A DNA stretch of 64,000 nucleotides from Prochilodus magdalenae (lineage: Eukaryota > Chordata > Actinopteri > Characiformes > Prochilodontidae): assembly GCA_024036415.1 (NCBI GenBank), contig JAMWET010006760.1, positions 1,015,001 to 1,079,000 on the forward strand, given 5' to 3'. A model generated the notes under the pieces. That model was not told the DNA's origin, did no database searches, and was given only the letters and a program-made list of their open reading frames with translations. Shown here piece by piece: positions 47,906-59,748 of the stretch. The position numbers were made by a program, and so were the translations under genes. Positions within the stretch are counted from its first letter, which is position 1. Every line of letters starts with the position of its first letter.

Positions 47906-48592
47906 GGGAAAACCAAATGTGAAGAAATGTCATTGGGAATGTAACCGTGTTGCATATTCATGAGGAAAGTATGGGGATCCATATGCCATACAGAGATGGG
48001 TGGACTTTTACTAATCAGTCAGCATTTGGATGAGCATGTATATGATCCAATTATGCACATCATTTCCGCATGAATAAAATATATTCATTTGTGGCCGTAA
48101 TAAGGCATTTTTGAACCAAGTAAAGTCAATGCGATTTTTTGGTATTGGTGCCAATGATCCATGATCAAGGTTTAACATTATTTATATTAGCACTGATATT
48201 TTCTGTATCAGGTTTAGAGTTTAGAAAGCTCTGTGTGGCGTCTCTGTGCTGGTCTCAGACACGCAGGTGTGAACAGGTGTCAGACGCAGTCAAGCAGAAA
48301 TTTATCTGTCTGCCTGCTCGCCTTACGGCTCAGGAGAAAATGAGAAGCATCTGCTGAACATATTTGTCTGTTGTAAAGTTGGATTGCCTGGTCTGCCAGC
48401 AGTTCTGGTCCAATTCTAGGGAAAAAAGTACGTTTTTGGCTTGGACGTATAGTTCTAGGCACAGCCCCTTACACAGTAAGAGCAAAACCATTACCTTTGT
48501 CAAAGCGGGAACAGGTCACTGATGTCATAAACATACACAAGGTGCCATTATAAAAGCATATACAAATATAACAGTGGTGTTAAATGGTTTCA
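47902..48592. other. No gene seen; possible conserved block at 48170-48460
   Basis: 48230-48350 carries GTGTCAGACGCAGTCAAGC and CTCGCCTTACGGCTCAGG in repeat-free sequence. Accidental short frames. Confidence 0.35.
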
Positions 48593-48636
48593 TATTGTTG
48601 ACCAATAGAAATGGTCCAAAAGCACTTGAAATAAAT
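48593..48636 (+). repeat. 44-bp near-identical repeat, copy 1
   Basis: Matches 51137-51180 at about 42 of 44 positions (core CAATAGAAATGGTCCAAAAG), with abrupt loss of similarity on both sides. Same orientation, about 2.5 kb apart. Confidence 0.8.
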
Positions 48637-48679
48637 TCCCTGTTATGCTGATTCACATCTCATATACATTTGGCTCCTT

Positions 48680-48830
48680 AAGGGCTCCCATGTGGCACCA
48701 GTGCTAAGCCTATCAGCAGGTGATCACAAGTTCAATGCAGCTATCGATGACCAGTGGTCCGGGAGAGCATAATAGGCACCCCTCCTTTTCAGTGCAATAG
48801 GCAATGCTGGCATCTGTTAGCTAATGTATC
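48680..48830 (+). repeat. tRNA-derived SINE, second type, diverged
   Basis: GGGCTCCCATGTGGCACCAG includes an A-box-like TGGCACCAGTG; ATCACAAGTTCAATGC is a B-box-like segment about 35 bases on; GGTCCGGGAGAGCATAAT and CAGTGCAATAGGCAATG fit the body of a fish tRNA-SINE. Its head differs from that at 29288-29563. Non-coding, probably inactive. Confidence 0.6.
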
Positions 48831-49420
48831 AGAAATGACAATTACCATTCCACTACATGCATGTACAGCCCCACTGTGGAACCATCCTAAAGAATTGTGG
48901 CTCCCTAAAGAACTCTTCACCATTACACATAACCATAGCAGATGATAGATATTGTTCAGCGATGTACAGTAGCAGTATCATGTTAGCATTATCATTATTT
49001 GTCATGACAAATGTCATATGGCTAACTAGTGTACATTGACAAAAGCTCTCAAGTCATTATGCCATCTCTCATAAAGATCAGCAGTAATGTTAACATCCTA
49101 CTGTTATATCACTAACCAATCTCAGCTTCCACAACGTATTTATCACATGGCTATATTAAATTCTGTTTCTATTTATGATTATATTATATTCTTAGAATGC
49201 TTTTCACCTTTCTGTGCCCGTTAATACTGGCTATCACAACTTTCCCACACCTCCCATTTTTAAAGCATTTTTAATAGGGAAGGAACTCTCCGAAACTAGG
49301 TGGGTGCTTCATCTTCCAGAATGCAGTTTGGTTTAATGGGATTACCATTGCTTGAAAATATGATACATTTTGCTAAAAAGTCTAAAGAGCCAAAGAGACA
49401 ATGCAAGAACAGTGCCAACA
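48831..49420. other. No gene seen; fragment of a GAACC repeat at 48877-48925
   Basis: TGGAACCATCCTAAAGAA and GGCTCCCTAAAGAACTC resemble the 57646-57785 family. Otherwise nothing. Confidence 0.4.
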
Positions 49421-49591
49421 GATAGATAGATGGGTGGATGGATGGATGGATGGATGGACGGACGGACGGACGGACGGAGGACGGACGGACGGACGGACGG
49501 ACGGACGGACAGATAGATAGATAGATAGATAGATGGATGGATGGATGGATGGATGGATGGATGGATGGATGGATGGATGGATGGATGGATG

Positions 49592-49654
<63 letters not shown>
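49421..49654 (+). repeat. Compound tetranucleotide array GATA / GATG / GACG
   Basis: Order: two GATA units, about six GGAT, about seventeen GGAC with one GGAGGAC break at 49476-49482, six GATA, about sixteen GGAT, then about twenty GATA. All unit types differ by single substitutions, so they likely arose by point mutation and spread by slippage. Minus-strand frames rich in Ser-Ile-Tyr-Leu and His-Pro-Ser are artefacts. Confidence 0.98.
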
Positions 49655-49699
49655 CAGGGAGAGAAACATGTGAAAACACATTGAAGGCCGAGTGAGGCC

Positions 49700-50700
49700 C
49701 CATGAAAACTTAAAGCTAATTTAGATGTCTGTCAGAGGAACTGTGGGAGTACGTCTGCGAGCTTGCTTTTCTCTCTCTAGGCTGCAGTGTATTGATCGCA
49801 GCAGCTTTTTTGAATAATCCTCTGTGATTTCATCTGCTTTTGCTTGGATTCCCTGGCAATCTGTTTCCACTATGCTCCGCACGCTTCGCTTGTCCTCCAG
49901 GGCGTCAGGCTCTCCGCAAACAGCATGACCAAAAAAAAAAATAGCATCGCCGTTGTAAATTTGTCTTTGTCTTTGTTGTTGTTTTGTCTGACGCTCCCCT
50001 ACACTGTCCCTGCTTGCGGATATGGATTTGAATGAAACAGAGGAGGGATGGACCACTGGCCCCTGAAGAGCCTCTGTTAAGCTTCACTCTTACAGTTGTG
50101 TCAATAGCAATTACCTCTCAAGGCTTTACCTAAGCCACTGCAGTGCAGGCCTCCAACAGAAACCCACAACCTTTACTTTTTCTATTGGAAAATTGCTGCT
50201 GTAACTATGAATTGCCAGAGATCTGAGCAGCAACACATGAACAAAATCAACTCCTTGGATTTTAACCTCGTTAAACAGTGGTAAAACAGATATTATTATG
50301 TTGCAAGTCTCCCATGTGGTATCAGAGACACTTAATTACACCCCCTTTGCATTGTTGTCAGCAGCTTCAGTCAAGAAGGTAAGCAAAACAAAGGATAGGT
50401 GGAACTGGAGAGGAAACCGAAACTGCAGCTGTCAGCACCTTCAGGGACATTAGCTGGTGTAAATGTATAATTACAGAAACACACTTTGACTTGGCGCCCG
50501 CTGCGGGGACCACATTATTCCCACCGATCAATATTCGCAACTCCGTATATGCGTGCCGCAGCAATCCATCCATCAGCAAGCTTCTGAGTCTGAGCCATCA
50601 ATAATTAACCCCCAGACCCAAATAATGGAAGCATTTAAAATGCTAATGCAGAAATCACTCAGTTGAGTTTACAATTGGTTGAATTTTGGTGACTGACACC
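49700..50700. other. Candidate conserved non-coding region
   Basis: About 1 kb without repeats, with GGATTTTAACCTCGTTAAACAG, GTGGTATCAGAGACACTTAATTAC, CCCGCTGCGGGGACC and CACCGATCAATATTCGC. Accidental frames of 60-111 codons on both strands lack domains. Likely regulatory by texture. Confidence 0.38.
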
Positions 50701-52244
50701 ACATAACACGGGTAGAAAGTGTGAATGCGTTATGTTAAAGCAATGTGAAAAGCTCTAGCGTGGGTGCCTGACTCTTAACGGCAGAGCTGAAAGAGCTTTG
50801 CCCTTATAAAAACCTAAATGCTGATAGACACCTAAGGCCTGAATTTGCATGAGTAGTTGCAATGAAGAAAGGTCGATTTGACACATAATTCTGCTTGTGG
50901 GGACCTAGTGGCCTCCACACACCTTATCCAACCCATTATGTAATTATCAAGCTCATCAGCAGATGTTGGTTGCACCAGCTGAATGTAAATTCAGATGTAG
51001 GCTAGTTCTAACAGGTTTATGCATTACTAAATAAAATCAAATTGCGCCACACAATTTCATGTTAATGTTGAGTTTAGTTGTTATTAAATATGAAAGATTT
51101 TTAAAAGGTTCTAAATCCTTCTGTAACAATGTTTTGTATTGTTTACCAATAGAAATGGTCCAAAAGCACTTGAAGTAAATCATGTCTCTATTAAGTTGTC
51201 TTCCTCTAAAGCTAAATTTTTTAACAATTTTTTACTTTTTGTGATACAGTATTTAGGATATCTTTTGCGTAGCTTGCCCAAGCCTGCTATTGGAGATCTG
51301 TTGGCCCAAATAGTTTAGTTCCAGCCGGTTGAGTCTTAAACACTCATTTCACTTAATCAAGTCCATCATCCGAACATTGGATCTGGGTGTGTCGGAATGA
51401 AAGGAATGAAACTAAATGGGTACATGTAATATACTTACTAGGAAACCTAAGGAAATCTTTCTACAGCAACATGCACAGTGATGTGTAATTCGGGTCATTA
51501 CAAACCAAAATATCGTATCAACACTGAAATTATGAATTACCATGTAAATAAAACTCTCCCTTGGAAACATGAGCCATACCCCAACTACTCACGCACCCAG
51601 AGTGAGCCCAACCTTCTTACAGTGCATGGACATCATATTGTTTTTGCCCCTTTTTCTTTCAGTTTTCACAAAATTCTTACATAGTGCAGCTTTAAATAAC
51701 TCTACAGAGACATAACTCTAACCCTTTAAACCACTTGTATAAATATAGGCTCATGCAACTCAGGTAAGCTTTCAGAACTTTGCAATATGATGCAGCATTA
51801 TGTATGTTATTATTATACAAATAATAAGTCCTGCTTATGTACCAGTTGTTTCCGTTGTTATCGTGCCTCAAAGTGAAAGTGGTAGTCACATCTATGGTGC
51901 CACTTCTACATAGTTGACGTTAAATGGCAGTTAGTGGCTGACCTGGTTAAAAATAAACCAAAATTAGGGTTTACTGTGCCCAGTGCCCTTGGCCTAAACT
52001 TTAAACCTATGCCCAAGTTTTATAAAGCTTCAACATATGTGGCTAAACACTAGAAGTCTGACTTCCTAACAATGTCTTTGTATTGTTAACTAAATGGATT
52101 AAACCCATAATTTAAGCACAAGAAATGGAGAACGGTGGCAGCCTACTCACAGTTTGCCAGGTAGCATGTGTATAAGTGGTATAAGGTAATAAGCATGTAA
52201 CCCTCCCTAAAATACATATAATCATTTACACTTATGGTATGTGG
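50701..52244. other. No gene seen
   Basis: Unique AT-rich sequence apart from the 44-bp repeat at 51137-51180. Confidence 0.45.
51137..51180 (+). repeat. 44-bp near-identical repeat, copy 2
   Basis: Partner of 48593-48636. Confidence 0.8.
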
Positions 52245-52970
52245 GCAACCAACCATGACACCATGACATATGAGCTTGCTGGAATATATGGAGTTCCAAC
52301 CAGGTAGAATTCTCTGGTTATTCCAAAGAACATGTTTCCTCTGTTCCAGAGTGCAATGGCAGTCTGCTTTTCACTATTCTAGTCAACGCTTGGCATGTGT
52401 GCATAGTGATTGTATACTTGTGAGGAACTGCTCAGCCATGGAAAACCATTTTATGAAGCTCCCTGTGCACAGTTCATGAGCTAATTGCAAAGGCAGTTTG
52501 TAACTCTGTAGTGAGCAGCAGAGAATATGTGCTTTATCGTCTGGCATGCCCGCTTTGTGGGTTTGCATCGGCTGCCACATTGGTCTCCAACACACCTCCT
52601 GGACAGCTACCACTTGCAGAGTCTAGTTCCAGCCACAGTAGGGCACACCTGTTCCAGCTAATTTACCAGCCATAAGTGAAGGAAGGTGTAGTATGTTCGA
52701 ATCAAGCTGGAACTAAACTCTGCAGGACAGTACCTCTCCAGGAGAAGCATGGGAGGCTGCTGGTGCACCACTTTATGGCTGAGTTCTTCTTGTTTCCAGA
52801 CCCTTCCATTTCACAACAATAACACTTACAGTCGATTAGTCTAGCATTCTAGCAGGCCAGACATTTCATGAACTGACCTGTGGTAAACATGGCATCCCAT
52901 AACCATGCCAAGTTACTGAGCTCTCAGGAGAGACCTATTCTACTGCTTGTGTTTGTCTATAGATATTTCA
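52245..52970 (-). mobile_element. Tc1/mariner-type transposon relic, internally deleted and interrupted
   Basis: Plus-strand words CATGACATATGAGCTTGC and AATATATGGAGTTCC match the outer part of a fish Tc1-type element, and CAAAGAACATGTTTCCTCTG, CTGCTCAGCCATGGAAAACC, TTATGAAGCTCCCTGTG and CCACTTTATGGCTGAGTTC match the antisense of its transposase region in order. The transposase is therefore on the minus strand. The junction near 52300 joins the outer part to the middle of the gene, so several hundred bp are deleted. A palindromic element (52581-52757) lies between TGCCACATT and GCACCACTTT, interrupting it. Recognition is by remembered consensus; ends are approximate. Confidence 0.6.
52581..52757. 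mobile_element. Palindromic MITE-like repeat nested in the Tc1 relic
   Basis: The arms GGTCTCCAACACACCTCC.. / TTGCAGAGTCTAGTTCCAGC and GCTGGAACTAAACTCTGCAG / CTCTCCAGGAGAAGC are inverted copies of each other: a near-palindromic repeat abundant in fishes. About 177 bp. A second copy is at 55818-55997. Non-coding. Confidence 0.7.
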
Positions 52971-53190
52971 TGAGACAACAATACCAGCAGCTTGGTTGGT
53001 CTTGCTAACATTTAGTTATAGCAGACTAACAGCTTGAGACATAACTACAATCTGCTTCAGGGTCAAACTAGCCTCCAAGCAATCTCAATCTATAAGTTTC
53101 TCATTTATTATATAAAAATGTTTATAACATTATTTATAATAATATTTTGCCCATTTTTATTTCATTTTTGAGCATACTCAATACAGTCAC

Positions 53191-53192
53191 AG

Positions 53193-53248
<56 letters not shown>

Positions 53249-53249
53249 A
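53191..53249 (+). repeat. (CT)n microsatellite with short interruptions
   Basis: TCTC runs with GTCTC and CACTC breaks. The Arg-Glu minus frame is an artefact. Confidence 0.95.
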
Positions 53250-54499
53250 CTTTTTTGTTGTGATCTGTCCCTTCGTCCCTGGGGGAACTCCGGGGCGTGA
53301 AGCAGGAGGCAATAATCCCAATGTGAATGTGATGAGTGAGCATGAACAGAGCGTGAAGCGACTGATTACCATCCAACTCAATAACCCCTATCTTAGCAGC
53401 CAGCATTGTGAAACTGATGAGCTATGTCCGTAATCACTCATATGATTGGGCTATAGGGGGCTGAGGTTGGGCGGACCAGAGAAAACAGTTGGTCCTGTAA
53501 AGCCTGTTTTCTTAGGGGAGTCGGGGTAGGAGATAGCACGAGGTGCTCCAGAGATCTTTATTATGTCCAGCATCACAATTTGCATGTTGGTTCACATCTA
53601 GAAACAAACCTTTGTGTATGTCTGTGTGTGTTGGAGCGGAGTGGGGGGGGGGGGTTATATTGAATTTTATGACCAGTAAATGGTGCACAACACAAAGGCA
53701 GGAGATGTGGCTTCTTTATAGTCTAACAGTCTCTCATGATGATCTCTGTCCTTGAGATCCATTTGTTCTCTTTGTAATTTATCTGCCTAAATGGAGAGTT
53801 TAGCTGGCATGGTTGAGTAAGCCTGTGTCAGTGTACTATTCTTTACATGCAGTTGCCAGTGTAGCAATAAAAAGTATTTTACGTAACTGAACTAACTGAA
53901 CTGTGAAGTAACTACAGTCAATCAGCACTCACTACGGTTCAGTGAAGTGTGCAAGATTTTGCTTGTGGATGCATTGCTGCATTCACATCACTAGACACAT
54001 CTCTAGCTTGGAGACCATTTTCAAACCAAACATGAGTTCAGTGGCTTATTATGCTAATGGGTATGTTAGCATAGCTGTGATGTAGATAAAGGCAATTAGA
54101 TTTCTCTGTAAAGCCCAATGAGTTGCAAGTTATGTAGTATGGTGTCTACATTTTCTCCTTCGATGCTGCTCACTGGTGTGATTCATCACCATTTGCAGAA
54201 GCAGGCAATAAAACACAATCAACTCGCTCACTTGCTTCAGTCAATCTACGTCGAGGTCACATCGCTGTGTATTGAGACAAGCAATTTAAAGCACATAGTC
54301 TTGGTTAATTTAACAGTGAAACCCAACTTTGTATTTATCTTAGTTAGCAAGCCTTGAAGGAGTTTAACCTTGACAAATATTAGTAACAAAATCACTTCAC
54401 TCGTCACCATTCCCTGCTAAGAATAGGTGTGACGTGACAGGGGGTAGACGGCTCCCAGTGATTCATGCTGGAACAGCTCGGTGAAAATTGGGCCTAGGG
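53250..54499. other. No gene seen; poly-G at 53642-53654
   Basis: GTGGGGGGGGGGGGTT at 53641. The rest is unique. The frame 54118-54357 shows no domain. Confidence 0.45.
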
Positions 54500-54830
54500 T
54501 GTTTTTTCCTCTTTAGGAAATAATATGGGGTACGGAAGCCAGCGGCTGATCGGAGAACAGAGAAGGAGAGGACACCTGTGGTTTCCCTGCTCTCTGCCTG
54601 CTGATCCACATGGGCCTGGGGACAGAGTCAGAGTGTGGTCTGTGTCCCACAGGAGAGAGCAGCCTCCACACAGTGTCCTGCTGTCCTCTCAGACAATAGG
54701 AAGGGTAATGACCTCCCTAAGGCCTTTCCCTTTCAGTCTGATTAGAGCAGTGGCGTCACAGCCGCCTGCCACTAAAACAATTAGCTCCATTTATCAAGCC
54801 CACATCCAAGAGCTGTGGGAGACTGCGAGA
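54500..54830. other. Candidate conserved non-coding block
   Basis: GC-moderate, repeat-free, with ACTAAAACAATTAGCTCC and ATTTATCAAGCCCACATCC at the end. A 129-codon plus frame crosses it without domains or splice context. Confidence 0.35.
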
Positions 54831-55059
54831 GAGAGGAAAAGAGAAAGAGCGTCCGAGTCAGACAGACACATTGTGATATCAAGCGAGGGCGTAGTAAGGT
54901 GCTATAAGCAATAGAAAAGGCTAATGGTCAGTTTAAAACATTCGAGACAAATAAAGCATTTCACTTCTTCAAAATATGTTCACATCTTTATCTTTTCTTG
55001 TGTGTAAATGTACCCATGTGGTGATTACCGTGGCTTTTGTACTATGTAATACAGCTAAA

Positions 55060-55560
55060 TAGGTCAACGATTTTATGGGATGCAGCTAATATGTAGCTAA
55101 AGGGTTCTTTGGAAAAATGCTGTGTTTGGAGAACTATGTTTGGCTGTTTGGCAGGGCAAGCAGCCAGTTGAATGTCGTAGTCTAATGATTTGAAAGCATG
55201 AACAAAATTCTCAGCATCCTGTAGCAGGTGTCTTATTTTGGATAGCTTAGAGATATTACTAATATTGTACACTGATATGATGAACATTTTGTTACTCCAA
55301 GGCATTTAGGTTATTTAGATTTTGGTTATACATTTAAGCATTTAGCAATTCCTCTTACATTCTGTGTCATTAAATCTGGGGAGGCTGACACATATTATCT
55401 ACATGAATATGAAAGGCAACATTGTTAATGCATGATGCATCTTAGTGGCTGTAAATATAGGGAGAATCATAGGGGCCCTAAAACAAAGCCTTGTGGGACA
55501 CCGCACTGCACTGTTCTATGTTCAGAAAATTCTCAATTTATATTGACAGTTTAAAAGCAG
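55060..55560 (-). pseudogene. L2-type LINE reverse transcriptase fragment, minus strand
   Basis: Read in reverse, 55505-55489 encodes CGVPQG, the RT motif that precedes the strand before the active site; then FVLGPL with a stop, and further on YVSASPDL and IAKCLN match the region after the YADD box. The active-site Asp pair itself has been altered (the segment reads HVDN). After a deletion, LLQDAENFVHAF and KSLDYD (55230-55170) match the QDAEKLVHAF..RLDYC block also present at 20652-21156. Multiple stops and frameshifts are present. This explains the 87-codon open frame on this strand. The element is older than the 20.6 kb copy. Confidence 0.8.
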
Positions 55561-55817
55561 TCAGATATGTTGTTAACCTAAAATGTCTGTATGTAATGTA
55601 TACTGTAAACTGCACTATAAATTAGCAGAACAATTATGATTAAAGTCTAAGATGCTTATTTTCAATGTTCATTTTATTTTTGTGGTAGTTTCTGTGAAAC
55701 AGAGTTTCTCGGTCTGGCATGTACTTTGGGTTTCATAACTTTTACATGCACAAAAAGCTACAACATACTAAAGGAAAAGACAAAAAATGGAAAGGCATAA
55801 TGGATCTCCTTTAAGAA

Positions 55818-55997
55818 TGTTGGAAATCTACCAGACCTTGGTTCCAACCACATTTTTCCACACCTGTTCCATCTAATCAGCACTGATTCACTGAATTAGA
55901 TATATTAGAGTGAAGTAAAATGTGGGGTAGCTTGCTGGATACAGGATGGAATTAAACTCTGCAGAAAAGCAGATCTCCAAGAGGAGGGTTGATGACC
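55818..55997. mobile_element. Palindromic MITE-like repeat, second copy
   Basis: GGTTCCAACCACATTTTTCC, CACACCTGTTCCATCTAATC, GGAATTAAACTCTGCAGAA and CTCCAAGAGGAGGGTTGATG align with 52581-52757. The left arm is more decayed. Confidence 0.6.
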
Positions 55998-56784
55998 GCT
56001 GATGTAAAGTGTAAATACAGTTGCAGAAAAAGTCTATAAAAAGTCTATACCACACATGGTCTTTTTAATCACTGAATGCAATAAAAAAGAGTGGAAATAA
56101 AGTGGGAACATTTATAAGAAGTAAGACGGGAAAAGCTGAGAGGCATTTAAATAAGATTTCATATTTTTCTACATGCTTATTTACTTGTATGAGTTTACTG
56201 CAACAGTGGAAGTTCATGAAGGCACACACCATGTAATTCACTATTGGATTGGAGAAGTTTAAAGTACCACTGCATACTTAATCTTAAGAGCACAGATACT
56301 CCATATTTATAGAAATGAATAGCCTCCAAGCGGCACAAGGTCTGAGCTTTTCTCTGGAGACCGTGTGTAAAAGGATAAAAGTAACAAACTTGCATTTATT
56401 TATGGACTGACCTCGACATTGCTGAGCTATTAAAAGTGAGAGTAAATAGTTCAGTGAAGATGAATAGTGGGTAGAGGCCATTTCTCGTCACAGATCTCAA
56501 GAGATCCACTACAGAGGTGTTCGGGGGCACAGAGATTGGATTTAATCTGTTAGTTTTCTAAATATAATGCACATTGTTTGTCACAGATTTAGAGCATTCT
56601 AATGAAAAACCGTGCTGCTTTTATGGGAACAGGACAATCAGAAATTCTGCTTAACGTAACAAGCTGCTATGCTGTGAATTAACCTTCAAGCTTTAATCTT
56701 TCATCGACCACATATTGAGCCAGTGAAACTGGGGTCAGTACCGCCTTTACCTCAAGAAACACAGCAACATGTTCCTGACATGTT
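55998..56784. other. No gene seen
   Basis: Unique AT-rich sequence with nothing recognised. Confidence 0.45.
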
Positions 56785-57415
56785 ATCAGGCTCCAGCAGA
56801 TGGTAGAAATTATCATGGTTAATTCCTCATTGAAAGTTCTAGAGTACCCGATGAACCAATTTCACAGTTATCTCTACCACTGTAGCCGTGTATATACCGA
56901 GGTAAGACACTTATGCCATGGCGACACAAAGGCTGGGAATGGGGTAATTATCATTCCACTAAAGAAGCTCCTCATAATGGAGGGCATAGGCAGTGCAAGG
57001 GTCTCCCATTTTGGCTCAGTCACCGTGCCCCCATAATCCCTCGTCTCATCACTGTTGTCAGCAAGAAAGTATATCCATCGCCTGGACTCATGGCCTCCGC
57101 ACTGCAAAGTCTTTAATTAAGCCTTGATCACCCTGTCCTCCCTTCCTGGCATTAGTGTGTTTAATTTCCTGCTGTTCTATCTCGAGCCCTCTCAGATATA
57201 TTATTAATCAAATTTCGTCTCTCGGCTGTGTTTGGAGAGGCCATGCTCCCCTATCCTATCAGCATGAAAAAGGCACGGCAGCAAAGTTCCAGCCAGTGGT
57301 CTGGCCATTACGCTTAGCTTTAGGTGTTGTAATTCTATGGAAACATTACTCAAGGGATCAAATGGTAATACTTAGATAAGGCACGTGGGTCAGGCTGGGA
57401 CTTGAAAGCCATAGA
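56785..57415. other. Candidate conserved non-coding block
   Basis: About 630 bp, repeat-free: GAAATTATCATGGTTAATTCC, GGGTAATTATCATTCCAC, AGTCTTTAATTAAGCC and ATATTATTAATCAAATTTCG give many homeodomain cores, with CpG words between. Frames of 67-78 codons on both strands have no domain. Together with 39470-39965, one of the two best regulatory candidates. Confidence 0.42.
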
Positions 57416-57645
57416 TAATGATAGCGTTGAATAGGCCTACCTAATGTTTTCATAGCGTAGTTGTCCTAAAATTGAAAAGATGGTTTCTTGTGCCTGAGGG
57501 ATTAGAATAGAGAATAGATCCCATGCATATTGAATAGTGTGCTGATTCATGCACCATGAGTGGTAATGATGGACAGCAATATCTGCCTTACTGAGCCATT
57601 CAGTTCATAACGAATTAGCAAAATGTGACACATTAAACGATTAAG

Positions 57646-57785
57646 GTGCTGAAGGGGTTCTTTAGGGAGAAGAATGGAGGAACCACTTATGGTTCCCTAA
57701 AGAACTTTTCAGTGGATGGTTTCTTAAATACCAAATTTTACAAATGAAATGTGTGAATGTGAAGAACATTTTATAGTGTAAAGAT
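57646..57785. mobile_element. Short MITE-like inverted repeat (GGTTCTTTAGGGA family)
   Basis: GGGGTTCTTTAGGGAGAAG is followed after a short loop by GGTTCCCTAAAGAACTTTTC, a clear inverted repeat. Partial relatives at 44388-44470 and 48877-48925. Confidence 0.6.
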
Positions 57786-59747
57786 CCTCTGGTTTTACCA
57801 GAGTTCCAAAGTTTTTTACCCTAAAACAATACATCCAAGCCAAGAACTATTTCGGAGCTTATAACAGTATGGAAGTGGGGAAAATAGCCACTATTGCTAA
57901 CCTTCTTTATCAAAGTCCAGTTTTACAGTAATTAACTGGCAGAAACTTCTCCAGAAATGTACAGTTAATTTATTTCACTTATATTCTTAAATGCAACTAT
58001 ACTTTTATTGTATTTCTAATGTACATAAATAAGTCATATATGCTATGATGTGATCTCACAACTGTCTAGGAAATTTCAGTTATGTTGCATTATGTACTAC
58101 AACATGTAAATAGATATGCAAACTATGTTAATCCATCTAGGTGCAAATCACATTAAAGGGGTTACATGCACTTACCCCATTGTAGTCATTAAAACTACAA
58201 AGGTGGTAGCAACCAAATAGATATTATGTCACTGTTGTCTGCAAACCTTATAACTCTAAAAAGGTTTTGTGAAAATTAATGAAGATTTCTTTCTATGAAT
58301 AATTTCTGATGATTTAGCATCAGTTTCATCACTTTATTATAAAAAACCATGGAAAACAAGGTTGTCCCCAAAGGAAACAATTATAATACCACAGGACGAA
58401 TTAATTGAAATACAAACATCCAACTAGGCAGGAAAGCACATTCATGTAAAATGCAGTGAAATGCATTTAAATAGATCATGGCATTGGCAGTGATGAAGGA
58501 GCAGCGGATATTATTATTTCTGCTGAGGGTAAAAGGCTCTTATATTGAACAAAGCAGAAAAGACCACAGAAAAATGGGCACAACCACACAAATTCAACCA
58601 ACACACAACACAACTTAAATCAACAACATAAACAGTGACAACAACAACCTCAAAGGCCTCGAGATGTCTTTAATGGAGGGGTTGGCACGTGTTGCACAGA
58701 CTTGCTTGCCATGCCCCTAAGCCTCCTTCCAAATCATGGAGCAAGTGACAGATGCCACAGCATCTTAGGGTGGGAATAACATAGAAAAAAAGAAAAGCTG
58801 TAAAATACATTAAAGACAAACAAAATAAAAGCAAATCAACAAAAAACACAAGGCCAGAAGGAATGCACCCCTAGCATGAAAATACTCAAAGATAAGCTGC
58901 TTAAGACTGCGCCAATCAATTTTCCCAACATGCTCTGCAAATAATTATCTAATTATTAATAAGCTGATATATATTGCATGATCCAACATTTTAATTTCTT
59001 TGATATGAAGCTTAACCTTTTCCCAGAATGCACCATTCTTAACAAGTTAAGAACATTCTGCCCTCTCCTGGAATGCTAGCATTTTGGACATACATGGACA
59101 GTTGTGATCTGAATGTCAAGAATTAACAAAACACGGTAAAATTCAAATTCATTTTTGTTCCTCAAAACAAGCCAGTACAGAGAACAATAACATTTTATTA
59201 AAAATTATTCATAATAAAATGCCTCGTCTTTGACTTACAAACACAAACATGGAAAACATTTCTGCCAGAAGAAATGTATCTGCTTGTTTCAATGTGATAC
59301 AATAAAGATGTAATGAATATAAAAGAACAATCTCTTATTGTTGTTGTTGATGTTGGTATCGCTAATGCAACTTCTGATGCAACTTCTAAGAGTTTAGAAT
59401 AAGAAGGAGTCTGAAGATTTTAAAAGTTGGCAAACCTTACATCAAGTGCTGCATCCTGCAGAGTGCCACACTCAGCCTCCTACTGCTCTGTGCTGGCATG
59501 TAGAGGACAACCTGACAGAACGTCATGCAAACACTTAACAGCTTGTTGGTGGTGTCCTTCAACTGTATCTGTTGATGTTCAGCACACAGTGTGAAGCTTT
59601 GGATGGATGAATAAACGCAGAAGGACAGTGAAGGCGATGGCAGATCTCTGGTCAGTTTGGTGTTCCAATTTCACAGTTGGGCTGCTGTCTGTGACGTATC
59701 TGATCCTGTTCTTCCGAAGGACCTTCTGTTTGACAGACACTGAAGAG

Positions 59748-59748
<1 letters not shown>
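57786..59748. other. No gene supported; AT-rich unique sequence
   Basis: 58560-58640 is AC-rich low complexity. At 59607-59750 a plus-strand frame begins [18 protein letters not shown], with a hydrophobic [14 protein letters not shown] stretch, and runs straight into the AT repeat. I see no upstream or downstream exon, so I do not call it a gene. Confidence 0.4.

Noticed and set aside
49296..49703. 135- and 99-codon minus-strand frames rich in SIYLSI and HPSIHPS
   Set aside because: They are direct translations of the GATA/GGAT/GGAC array.
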